From an uncultured Clostridia bacterium (GTDB lineage Bacteria > Bacillota > Clostridia > Christensenellales > DTU072), in assembly GCA_934296355.1 (NCBI GenBank), contig CAKRAY010000096.1, positions 1 through 5,869 on the forward strand: a stretch of 5,869 nt of DNA. Direction: 5' to 3'. The notes beneath the pieces are model-generated. The model had not been told where the DNA came from, did no database searches, and saw only the letters and a program-made list of their open reading frames with translations. The position numbers and the translations under genes were made by a program. Below, piece after piece: positions 1 through 5,869 of this stretch. Position 1 is the stretch's first letter. Every line of letters starts with the position of its first letter.

Positions 1-2193
1 GTTAAACCTTGGTCACATGAATTTCCCAATCTTTATAAAATCGAAATTACTTTATCTATCGATGGCAAGTTTACGGATAAACGAGCGATAAGATTCGGTT
101 TTAGAGAGATAAAAACAACGCGTTATGAAAACGGAAAAGCGCCGATGATTCTATTAAACGGCATTCCGTTGAAAATTAAAGGAGTAAACAGACACGAATT
201 CCATCCCGAACACGGACATGCGGTTCCCGAAGAACTAATTCGTAAAGATTTGGAAATAATTAAAGCCAATAACATAAACGCAATAAGAAACTCTCATTAT
301 CCTAACAGTAGAGCCTTCTACGATTTATGCGACGAAATGGGCATACTCGTTATGTGTGAGAATAACCTTGAAACACACGGATTAAGCATGATTATTCCGA
401 GAAACAGCAAGTATTGGACCGAACAATGCATTTATAGAATTAACAACATGGTCAATACCTACAAAAATCATGCTTGTATAATAAGCTGGTCGCTCGGCAA
501 TGAGGCGGGGTTCGGTACCGCATTTGTAGAAATGAGAAAAGCCGTTCTTGCAATCGATACCACGAGATTTATACATTACGAAGAAGATACTTCTTGCAAG
601 GTCAGCGACGTTTTCAGTGAAATGTACGCGCAGGTGCAAAAAATGAAGTATATCGGCGAAAATAAGCGTGTGATGCACTGTTTTATGACAGTGTTTAGAC
701 CGCTCGGCGTTGTTTATACTTCTAAAAAGTATAGAGACCTCCCGTATATGCAATGTGAATATGCGCATTGTATGGGTAATAGTTTAGGTAATTTTAGCGA
801 TTATTGGGAAGAATTCTACAAGTATGATAGACTTTGCGGCGGGTTTATATGGGATTTTGCCGACCAAGCGATTAAAGTAGTTAAAGACGGACAAATAAGG
901 TATTTGTACGGAGGCGATTTTGGAGAAAAGCCTAACGCGGGCGTATTTGCATTCAACGGTATAGTAAAAGCGGATAGAACGCCTAATCCTGCGTTGTACG
1001 AAGTGAAAAAAGTATATCAACCTATTCATATTAAGGGTTGCAAAAACGAAATCACCTTGATAAATAGATATATGTTTACCACCGTTAACGACGGCGAACT
1101 AAAATTAACTTTTCTTAAAAACGGCATTGCCGTAGGCGAACAAAAAATACGAATTAACGATTTGCAACCGAACGGAGGCGTAAGCGCGTACAAATTTGAA
1201 TACGCCGGCAATAAAGAGGACCTAAGCGAGGACTTTACCGTATTGGCGGAGGTTATATACGGAGGAAGTGTCATAGCCTACGAACAGTATAAATATAACG
1301 ATAATGACGTATTAGGAACTTTGCCCGACCTAAGCGGAGATTGTACGGTTAACGACACGGAATGGGAGACCGAAATAATAGCGGGAAATATTAAAGTTAT
1401 GGTTGATAAAAAAACCGGTGGCATCACAAGTATCTCGGTAAACGGAGCCGAGAGATTGCGTGCGCCCGTTATGCCCAATTTCGTAAGACCTACGATAAAT
1501 AACGATAGTTGGATGTCCGTCGACAATGCTTTTGTCAAGTGGATAATGGGGGTTTATAAATTTCATAAATCCGAAAAGACGATGAAACCAAAAAAATTCA
1601 ACGTTTCACAAGAAAACGGCGTGGTAAAAATCGTTATTGATTGGAAATTTCGTTACGGAAAACTTGTGACAAAATACGATATTGCAGAAAACGGAATAAA
1701 TATGGAATTAAAGGTAAGACCCAATACCGAACTGGTAAGATACGGATTTAAGTTTGCGACAAGAAAAGAAATAACCGATATGACTTTCTATGCGAACGGA
1801 CCGTTTGAGAATTACTGCGATAGAAAATCGGCAGCCGTTCTTCGCGAATATAAAGGAGTCGCTACCGATTTCAATCACGAATATTTGTATCCTCAAGAAA
1901 ACGGCAACCACACCGACGCAAGGTACTTGAAATTAGGTACGCCCAATAACGGAATAGATATTTTTGCAATAGACGCCCCGTTTGAATTCTGCGTGTTGCC
2001 TTATTCGCTTGAAAAACTTGAGGCAGGCGAACATGAATATGAAATGGTAAAGGATGATCATTATACCGTAACTATAGACGGTAAACAACGCGGAGTGGGT
2101 GGAGACATACCCGCGATAGCAAGTTTGAAGCCTCAATATAAAATTAAAAGAAATAAGGATTATAGCGTAAAAGTAAGACTTACGATAAAATAG
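1..2193 (+). CDS. lacZ: Beta-galactosidase, GH2 LacZ-type (5' end outside window)
   Basis: Hydrolyses terminal beta-galactosides such as lactose by a retaining two-glutamate mechanism; probably cytoplasmic. The frame is open from base 1 (730 codons before a TAG), so the Met at 145 is internal and not the start. Aligned by eye to E. coli LacZ, roughly 290 N-terminal residues lie outside the window. Order (fragment numbering): end of the Ig-like domain (1-45, PNLYK and GFREI); TIM barrel (about 46-335) with GVNRHEFHP, SHYPN and LETHG; acid/base Glu168 in SLGNEAGFG; nucleophile Glu253 in QCEYAHCMGNSLG; GGFIWDF and FAFNG of the sugar site; a second Ig-like domain; then the C-terminal Bgal_small_N domain with PQENG and a closing GVGGDIPAIA. 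Equivalents of E. coli His357, His391, Glu416, His418, Tyr503, Trp568 and Phe601 are present. Oddities: DEAN reads CENN, and the Trp999 position is not Trp. Other beta-glycosides are possible substrates, so the symbol marks family, not proven activity. Confidence 0.93.
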   Translation, partial: VKPWSHEFPNLYKIEITLSIDGKFTDKRAIRFGFREIKTTRYENGKAPMILLNGIPLKIKGVNRHEFHPEHGHAVPEELIRKDLEIIKANNINAIRNSHYPNSRAFYDLCDEMGILVMCENNLETHGLSMIIPRNSKYWTEQCIYRINNMVNTYKNHACIISWSLGNEAGFGTAFVEMRKAVLAIDTTRFIHYEEDTSCKVSDVFSEMYAQVQKMKYIGENKRVMHCFMTVFRPLGVVYTSKKYRDLPYMQCEYAHCMGNSLGNFSDYWEEFYKYDRLCGGFIWDFADQAIKVVKDGQIRYLYGGDFGEKPNAGVFAFNGIVKADRTPNPALYEVKKVYQPIHIKGCKNEITLINRYMFTTVNDGELKLTFLKNGIAVGEQKIRINDLQPNGGVSAYKFEYAGNKEDLSEDFTVLAEVIYGGSVIAYEQYKYNDNDVLGTLPDLSGDCTVNDTEWETEIIAGNIKVMVDKKTGGITSISVNGAERLRAPVMPNFVRPTINNDSWMSVDNAFVKWIMGVYKFHKSEKTMKPKKFNVSQENGVVKIVIDWKFRYGKLVTKYDIAENGINMELKVRPNTELVRYGFKFATRKEITDMTFYANGPFENYCDRKSAAVLREYKGVATDFNHEYLYPQENGNHTDARYLKLGTPNNGIDIFAIDAPFEFCVLPYSLEKLEAGEHEYEMVKDDHYTVTIDGKQRGVGGDIPAIASLKPQYKIKRNKDYSVKVRLTIK

Positions 2194-2206
2194 TTGTTAT
2201 AGAAAA

Positions 2207-2214
2207 GAGAAGGA
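2207..2214 (+). promoter_or_regulatory. Ribosome binding site of the IIC-like gene
   Basis: GAGAAGGA lies 4 bases before the ATG at 2219, inside the 25-base gap after the beta-galactosidase stop. The spacing is short but usable, and it supports the ATG at 2219. Another ATG at 2214 reads into TGA after two codons and is not a gene start. The gap has no room for a promoter plus leader or a hairpin terminator, so this gene is probably transcribed with the hydrolase. Confidence 0.65.
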
Positions 2215-2218
2215 TGAA

Positions 2219-3370
2219 ATGAAAAAAGATGGTAAAGCCGTATTGGCAGTAATAAAAAAATTAGCAAATAGATGGTTTATTGACGCGTTTAGCGGAATGG
2301 CGCTCGGATTGTTTTGTACGCTTATAGCGGGAACTATCCTAGCGACTATCGGCGGATGGATAAATTTGATTAACGGCGGTAACGTTGTAGGTAGAGTAGT
2401 AATAAACGTATCTAAAATAGCGAAAATGTTAATGGGTGCAGGTATAGGAGTAGGAATAGCATTCAAACTTAAAATGAAATCGCCCCTATTGATTTTTTCT
2501 GCGGCAGTAGCCGGCACAGTGGGAGCGTTTGCGCTTTCAAATACGGGAGATTTTGCGTTTATTAACGACAATTTCGGGATTTCTTTCGGAAGTTGCGGTA
2601 ATCCTATCGGAGCATACGTTGTATCGCTTACCGCAATCGAGATAATCTCTTTGTATGCGGGAAAAACAAAAATCGATATTATACTTGTTCCGCTCGGAGT
2701 AATGATAGTATCGATGCTAGCCGTTTTCATTGCATGGCCGTTTGTGAAGTTGGTTTATTATATCGGCGTACTTATTGAAAAGATTATACTTTTGAATGAG
2801 GTTACCAAGTATATTACAACCATTCTTGTTTCGGTAATTATGGGAATATTATTGACGATGCCTACGTCAAGCGCGGCGATTTGGGTTTCTATCGTGGGCG
2901 CGCATATCGTCAACGGAACGGTTCCGGAAGCATTTCTCATTGCCGGAGGCGCAGCGGTGGCAGGTTGTTCCGCTCATATGGTAGGATTTGCCGTGGCCTC
3001 ATTTAGAGAAAATAAGTGGAGCGGACTTGTTTCACAAGGATTGGGAACCAGCATGTTGCAGATACCCAATATTATGAAAAAACCTATAATTATGCTTCCC
3101 GAAATTATAAGTAGTATTATTGTCGGACCTTTAGCCGTGGCTTTTAACTTATTATGCGACGCGACCGGCGGAGGAATGGGAACTAGCGGTTTAGTCGGCG
3201 TTATACAGACTATCTCCGTAAGTATGGATCATGGCGTAGAAGCGTGGAAAATCGGCGTAGGAGTTACGTTATGCTTATTTGTAATTCCAGCCGTTGTAAG
3301 TTTCTTTACTTCCGAATTAATGAGAAAACTAAAATGGATCAAAGAGGGGGATATGCTTCTTGAGCAATAA
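2219..3370 (+). CDS. PTS_EIIC_2/PfoR-family membrane protein (sugar PTS IIC-like)
   Basis: A 383-residue, very hydrophobic protein with a short basic N-terminus (residues 1-20) and roughly eight to ten membrane segments. The clearest are about 23-46, 66-82, 88-106, 130-148, 152-175, 199-218, 236-260, 292-312 and 343-363. Family landmarks are GMALGLF (26-32), GNPIGAY (127-133), MPTSSAA (214-220), GCSAHMVGF (249-257), GTSMLQIPNI (276-285) and GGGMGTSGLVG (317-327). They match what I recall of the PF13303 family, whose named member is PfoR of Clostridium perfringens, described as a regulator of perfringolysin. Relatives are usually annotated as PTS IIC subunits, but no IIA or IIB domain is fused here, and no HPr or phosphocysteine site is visible. 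Its place after a GH2 beta-galactosidase suggests handling of a galactoside or its products; this is inference. It could equally be a sensor or a transporter not driven by PTS. The start is the first ATG after the ribosome binding site. Confidence 0.83.
   Translation: MKKDGKAVLAVIKKLANRWFIDAFSGMALGLFCTLIAGTILATIGGWINLINGGNVVGRVVINVSKIAKMLMGAGIGVGIAFKLKMKSPLLIFSAAVAGTVGAFALSNTGDFAFINDNFGISFGSCGNPIGAYVVSLTAIEIISLYAGKTKIDIILVPLGVMIVSMLAVFIAWPFVKLVYYIGVLIEKIILLNEVTKYITTILVSVIMGILLTMPTSSAAIWVSIVGAHIVNGTVPEAFLIAGGAAVAGCSAHMVGFAVASFRENKWSGLVSQGLGTSMLQIPNIMKKPIIMLPEIISSIIVGPLAVAFNLLCDATGGGMGTSGLVGVIQTISVSMDHGVEAWKIGVGVTLCLFVIPAVVSFFTSELMRKLKWIKEGDMLLEQ
3343..3350 (+). promoter_or_regulatory. Ribosome binding site of polA inside the IIC-like gene
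   Basis: AGAGGGGG lies 9 bases before the TTG at 3360, within the last codons of the upstream gene. In the polA frame there is a TAA at 3330-3332, and no ATG or GTG occurs between it and the conserved LLLLDSNSL motif that begins at residue 5. The TTG is therefore the only sensible start. The ATG at 3353 is an internal Met of the upstream gene, in a different frame. Confidence 0.65.
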
Positions 3371-4430
3371 ACTTTTATTGTTGGATTCTAACAGTCTGAT
3401 CAATAGGGCTTTCTTTGCGTTGCCGCCGCTACAAAATACAAACGGTTTATACACAAACGGTATCTATGGATACTTGAATATGCTTTGTAAACTATTGCAT
3501 GAAGAACGCCCCACGCACGTTTGCGCTGTCTTTGATTGTCACGCAAAGACTTTCAGACACTTAAAATACGACGGTTACAAAGCAACGCGAAAAGGTATGC
3601 CCGACGAACTTGCCATGCAAGTTCCCGTTTTGCAAGAATTGCTTATAAAAATGGGAATTTGCGTATTATATAAGGAAGGTTGGGAAGCAGACGATATTAT
3701 AGGCACTCTTGCAAGCAGAAGCGTTTTCCCTACAATAATCGTGACCGGAGATAAAGATTCTCTACAATTAGTGAGTGAAAAAAACACCGTTTTTTTAACC
3801 AAAAGAGGAATAACGGAAGTAGTCAAGTATACTCCCGAAAGACTATTACAAGACGGTTTTCATCCATATCAGATAATCGAGTATAAGGGGTTAGCGGGCG
3901 ACAGCAGCGACAACATTCCGGGATGTCCCGGCGTAGGTGAAAAAACCGCAAAAGGTTTGCTTGCCCAATACGACACGATTAACGGAATTTTTGAGAATAT
4001 CGACGATATAAAAGGAAAATTAAAAGACAAACTTGTAGCCTATAAAGAATTAATCTATTTAAGTAAAGATTTAGCCACGATATCGTTAGACGCAGAAGTT
4101 AATCCCTTGGATTCCGAGCTTGTATATTCGTACAAGTTGAGCGAAGAGGCAAAGAATCAAATAAAGTATTTACAGTTCAAAAACCTTATAGAACGTTTTG
4201 ATTTTTCAACCGAAAAGACGCCGGACGATATACCCGACGAATCCCAGGAAATAAGCGAAAGCCAAGAGAATAACGAAAATGAAGTTAGCGCAGAGAGTTT
4301 ACTATTGAAAAAACTTTCATTTATAAGGAAAGATATAGCCGAAGAGAAAGAATTAATTGAGTTTATTGAAGAAATAAAAGAAGTCGCATACGTTTATATT
4401 GAATGTAAGGACGATTGTGTGATTATTTAA
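3360..4430 (+). CDS. polA: DNA polymerase I, 5' part: complete 5'-3' nuclease domain, ends at in-frame TAA
   Basis: Encodes 356 residues of DNA polymerase I. The 5' nuclease removes RNA primers and flaps during Okazaki-fragment maturation and excision repair, using two metal ions. The expected acidic residues are visible: Asp9 (LLDSNSL), Asp59 (AVFDCHAKTFRH), Glu109, Asp111 and Asp112 (EADDIIG), Asp131 and Asp133 (TGDKDSLQLV), Asp181 and Asp184 (AGDSSDNIPG). The helix-3-turn-helix DNA-binding motif follows (about 188-204, GCPGVGEKTA). Residues 1-283 thus form a complete nuclease. An acidic Glu/Ser/Asn-rich linker (about 284-312) comes next, then about 40 residues that belong to the start of the exonuclease-like domain and are cut off by the TAA. 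The TTG start overlaps the IIC-like gene by 11 bases, suggesting translational coupling. If the stop is real, the product would be a stand-alone 5' nuclease, similar in scale to single-domain bacterial 5' nucleases but with a useless C-terminal tail. Confidence 0.9.
   Translation: MSNKLLLLDSNSLINRAFFALPPLQNTNGLYTNGIYGYLNMLCKLLHEERPTHVCAVFDCHAKTFRHLKYDGYKATRKGMPDELAMQVPVLQELLIKMGICVLYKEGWEADDIIGTLASRSVFPTIIVTGDKDSLQLVSEKNTVFLTKRGITEVVKYTPERLLQDGFHPYQIIEYKGLAGDSSDNIPGCPGVGEKTAKGLLAQYDTINGIFENIDDIKGKLKDKLVAYKELIYLSKDLATISLDAEVNPLDSELVYSYKLSEEAKNQIKYLQFKNLIERFDFSTEKTPDDIPDESQEISESQENNENEVSAESLLLKKLSFIRKDIAEEKELIEFIEEIKEVAYVYIECKDDCVII
4209..4295 (+). other. Acidic low-complexity linker in DNA polymerase I
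   Basis: Residues about 284-312 are rich in Glu, Asp, Ser, Asn and Gln, with repeated SQE-type steps (DESQEISESQENNENE). They join the compact 5' nuclease domain to the exonuclease-like domain. Such linkers are flexible and poorly conserved, and in E. coli this junction is where proteolysis releases the Klenow fragment. The TAA lies about 45 codons further on, inside the next domain and not in the linker. Confidence 0.6.
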
Positions 4431-4439
4431 TACTGCAAC

Positions 4440-5869
4440 GTGGAAGCAAGAGTTGTTTTTTATAAAGGATTTATAGGAGATGGTATCTCCGAATCGGAAG
4501 CGATAAATACCGTAAAAACACTTTATTCGACGAAGTATAATAAGGTTTTTTACGATGCGAAAAAGCAAATGCATATTCTTGCCAATATCGGGATAAAGAT
4601 AGATATGCCGTATGACGACGTTCTTTTGATGGCGTATCTAATCAACAATACAAAAGTAATTAAATCGCAAGCGCAGTTATTGAGCGATTATTTTTACGAT
4701 GAAGATAATTCTATTGCCATAGCGACTCTCGATTTATGCAATGAATTAAGAAAAAAAATCATTGAGTCGGAATTAACCGACCTCTATCGTAACATTGAAT
4801 TGCCGCTCGAAGAGTGTTTGTTCGATATGGAAAACAGCGGCTTTCTTATCGACAAAAACGTCCTTGAATCTTTGAATCGTAGATATACGTCGGATATAGA
4901 AACTTTATTAACACAAATCTACGACATTGCGGGAGAGAGTTTCAACGTAAACTCCACAAAACAGCTGGCGCAAATTCTTTTTGAGAAACTCGGATTGAAA
5001 CATGGGAAAAAGAATAAAACAGGTTTTTCCGTGAACGCCGAAAGTTTAGAAGAACTCGAACACCCCATTATCGGTTTAATATTAAAATATAGAGAGTTGT
5101 CTAAATTAAAGTCGACCTATATAGATGGTATGAAATCGGTAATGAATCCGGCAAGCGGCAAAGTTCATACGAGTTTCAATCAATGTTTAACCGCGACGGG
5201 AAGACTTTCTTCTACGGAACCTAATTTACAAAATATTCCCGTTAGGAGAGAGGAAGGGAGAGAAATAAGAAAAATGTTCGTTCCCGCTCCGGGAAATAGA
5301 TTGATATCGGCAGATTATTCGCAAATAGAACTTAGATTGCTTGCGCATTTTTCAGAAGAACCAAACTTAATAAACGCTTATAAAAACGGTATAGATATTC
5401 ATACGTTGACCGCGGCAAAAATGTTTGGATTAAATGTGGAAGACGTCGACAAAGCGTTAAGAAGTTCGGCAAAAGCAATTAATTTCGGAATAATATACGG
5501 TATAAGTACGTTCGGTTTGGCAAGAAACACAGGGGTAACAAACGCACAAGCAAAACGTTTCATAGAACAATATTTCGAAACTTATCCGAAAGTAAAAGCA
5601 TATATGACCGGTAACGTTCAAAAGGCCAAAGAACAAGGTTACTTAAGAACTTTGTGCGGAAGAATAAGATATTTTCCCGAACTAAAGAGTCCTAAGTATT
5701 TAATTCGAGCATTCGGCGAAAGAGCCGCCATGAATATGCCCTTACAAGGTACGGCAAGCGATATAATAAAAATCGCTATGAATAATGTTTATCGGGAACT
5801 GAAAAATAACGGATTAAAAGCAAAACTTATTTTGCAGGTACACGATGAATTGATCGTTGAGGCGCCCGA
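4440..5869 (+). CDS. polA: DNA polymerase I, 3' part: inactive exonuclease and polymerase domains (3' end outside window)
   Basis: The polA frame continues after the TAA for 479 codons to the window edge. The listed start is a GTG at 4440, the first possible start after the stop, but no ribosome binding site precedes it; ATG 4569 is the next clear option and is also poor. Residues are numbered as if the stop were a sense codon. The exonuclease-like domain runs to about 460 and lacks the catalytic acids, so proofreading is predicted absent. The polymerase domain follows: thumb (KLKSTYIDG), template/primer motif TATGRLSSTEPNLQNIP, motif A DYSQIELR with Asp652 and Glu657, motif B RSSAKAINFGIIYG with Arg701, Lys705, Phe709 and Tyr713, and motif C QVHDELIVEAP with His828, Asp829 and Glu830. 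All residues needed for nucleotide addition are present. By comparison with clostridial polymerases, some 40-50 C-terminal residues lie outside. The product would resemble a Klenow fragment if made alone. Confidence 0.8.
   Translation, partial: MEARVVFYKGFIGDGISESEAINTVKTLYSTKYNKVFYDAKKQMHILANIGIKIDMPYDDVLLMAYLINNTKVIKSQAQLLSDYFYDEDNSIAIATLDLCNELRKKIIESELTDLYRNIELPLEECLFDMENSGFLIDKNVLESLNRRYTSDIETLLTQIYDIAGESFNVNSTKQLAQILFEKLGLKHGKKNKTGFSVNAESLEELEHPIIGLILKYRELSKLKSTYIDGMKSVMNPASGKVHTSFNQCLTATGRLSSTEPNLQNIPVRREEGREIRKMFVPAPGNRLISADYSQIELRLLAHFSEEPNLINAYKNGIDIHTLTAAKMFGLNVEDVDKALRSSAKAINFGIIYGISTFGLARNTGVTNAQAKRFIEQYFETYPKVKAYMTGNVQKAKEQGYLRTLCGRIRYFPELKSPKYLIRAFGERAAMNMPLQGTASDIIKIAMNNVYRELKNNGLKAKLILQVHDELIVEAP

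Larger units (their letters stand above)
3360..5869 (+). pseudogene. polA: polA as a whole, interrupted by one in-frame nonsense codon at 4428-4430
   Basis: Read through, the frame gives 836 codons of an ordinary Bacillota DNA polymerase I with a single TAA at codon 357. Upstream and downstream are in the same frame, and no residues seem to be missing: DDCVII, stop, YCNVEARVVFYKG is what one expects for two strands of the exonuclease fold. So this is a point change, not an indel or insertion. Codons one substitution away from TAA encode Gln, Lys, Glu, Leu, Ser or Tyr. No other damage is visible in 2.5 kb, and every catalytic motif is intact, so the change is recent, harmless, or an artefact. 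The stop is followed by T, which favours termination over readthrough. Calling it a pseudogene is one of several readings; two functional proteins or a sequence error remain possible. Confidence 0.5.

Noticed and set aside
145..147. ATG at 145 as the start of the beta-galactosidase
   Set aside because: The frame is open back to base 1, and its translation (PNLYK, GFREI) matches conserved GH2 sequence just before the TIM barrel, so this Met is internal.
2197..2730. 177-codon minus-strand open frame opposite the IIC-like gene, and other minus-strand frames (such as 382-768 and 784-1274)
   Set aside because: They lie wholly opposite well-supported genes, have no recognisable domains or convincing ribosome binding sites, and are explained as antisense shadows.
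4428..4430. UAA reassigned to an amino acid in this organism
   Set aside because: The IIC-like gene ends with TAA at 3368-3370 at its natural C-terminus, and the three genes have no other in-frame stops. One site is not evidence for a changed code, and I know of no bacterium that reads UAA as sense.
4400..4440. Programmed frameshift or insertion/deletion at the polA break
   Set aside because: Upstream and downstream polA are in the same frame, there is no slippery run at the stop, and nothing appears inserted or missing.
4475..4482. AGGAG followed by ATG as the restart site for the polymerase half
   Set aside because: There is no spacer between AGGAG and ATG, and the ATG is in a different frame from polA.
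1..5869. CRISPR array, tRNA, rRNA, insertion sequence, riboswitch or terminator hairpin
   Set aside because: No spaced repeats, cloverleaf, transposase motif or hairpin followed by a T-run was seen; almost every base is coding.
1..5869. A new defence or mobile system hidden in the window
   Set aside because: All three genes are explained by known families; the only real anomalies are the polA stop and the gene order.

Overview
The window is one co-directional (+ strand), tightly packed block of three genes with no stretch of non-coding DNA longer than 25 bases. By eye it is A+T-rich (about 40% G+C), with frequent ATA, AGA and TTA codons and purine-rich ribosome binding sites. The membrane protein belongs to a family typical of Bacillota. 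The DNA polymerase I has lost its proofreading residues, as in Bacillus and Clostridium relatives. Together these suggest a low-GC Bacillota/Clostridia-like bacterium, possibly an uncultured host-associated one. That placement is inference, because no rRNA or other taxonomic marker is present.

Layout. (1) Positions 1-2193 are the 3' three quarters of a glycoside hydrolase family 2 beta-galactosidase of the long LacZ type. It is open at the left edge, and both catalytic glutamates are present. (2) After a 25-base gap, 2219-3370 encodes a multi-pass membrane protein of the PTS_EIIC_2/PfoR family, with no attached IIA or IIB domain. (3) Overlapping its last 11 bases, polA (DNA polymerase I) starts at a TTG at 3360 and runs off the right edge, but an in-frame TAA at 4428-4430 interrupts it. 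The reading frame is the same on both sides of the stop. The upstream part holds a complete 5' nuclease domain. The downstream part holds the degenerate exonuclease domain and the polymerase domain, through motif C.

How they fit. The hydrolase and the IIC-like protein make a plausible pair for beta-galactoside (or related glycoside) use, although substrate and transport mechanism cannot be read from the sequence. The 25-base gap and 11-base overlap suggest that polA is transcribed and probably translated together with the sugar genes, an odd setting for a repair/replication enzyme. The main point of interest is the single nonsense codon in an otherwise intact polA. It could be a real split into separate 5' nuclease and Klenow-like proteins, a recent pseudogene, rare readthrough, or a sequence error. 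The sequence alone cannot decide, but I see no good ribosome binding site for the second half and no sign of a changed genetic code.
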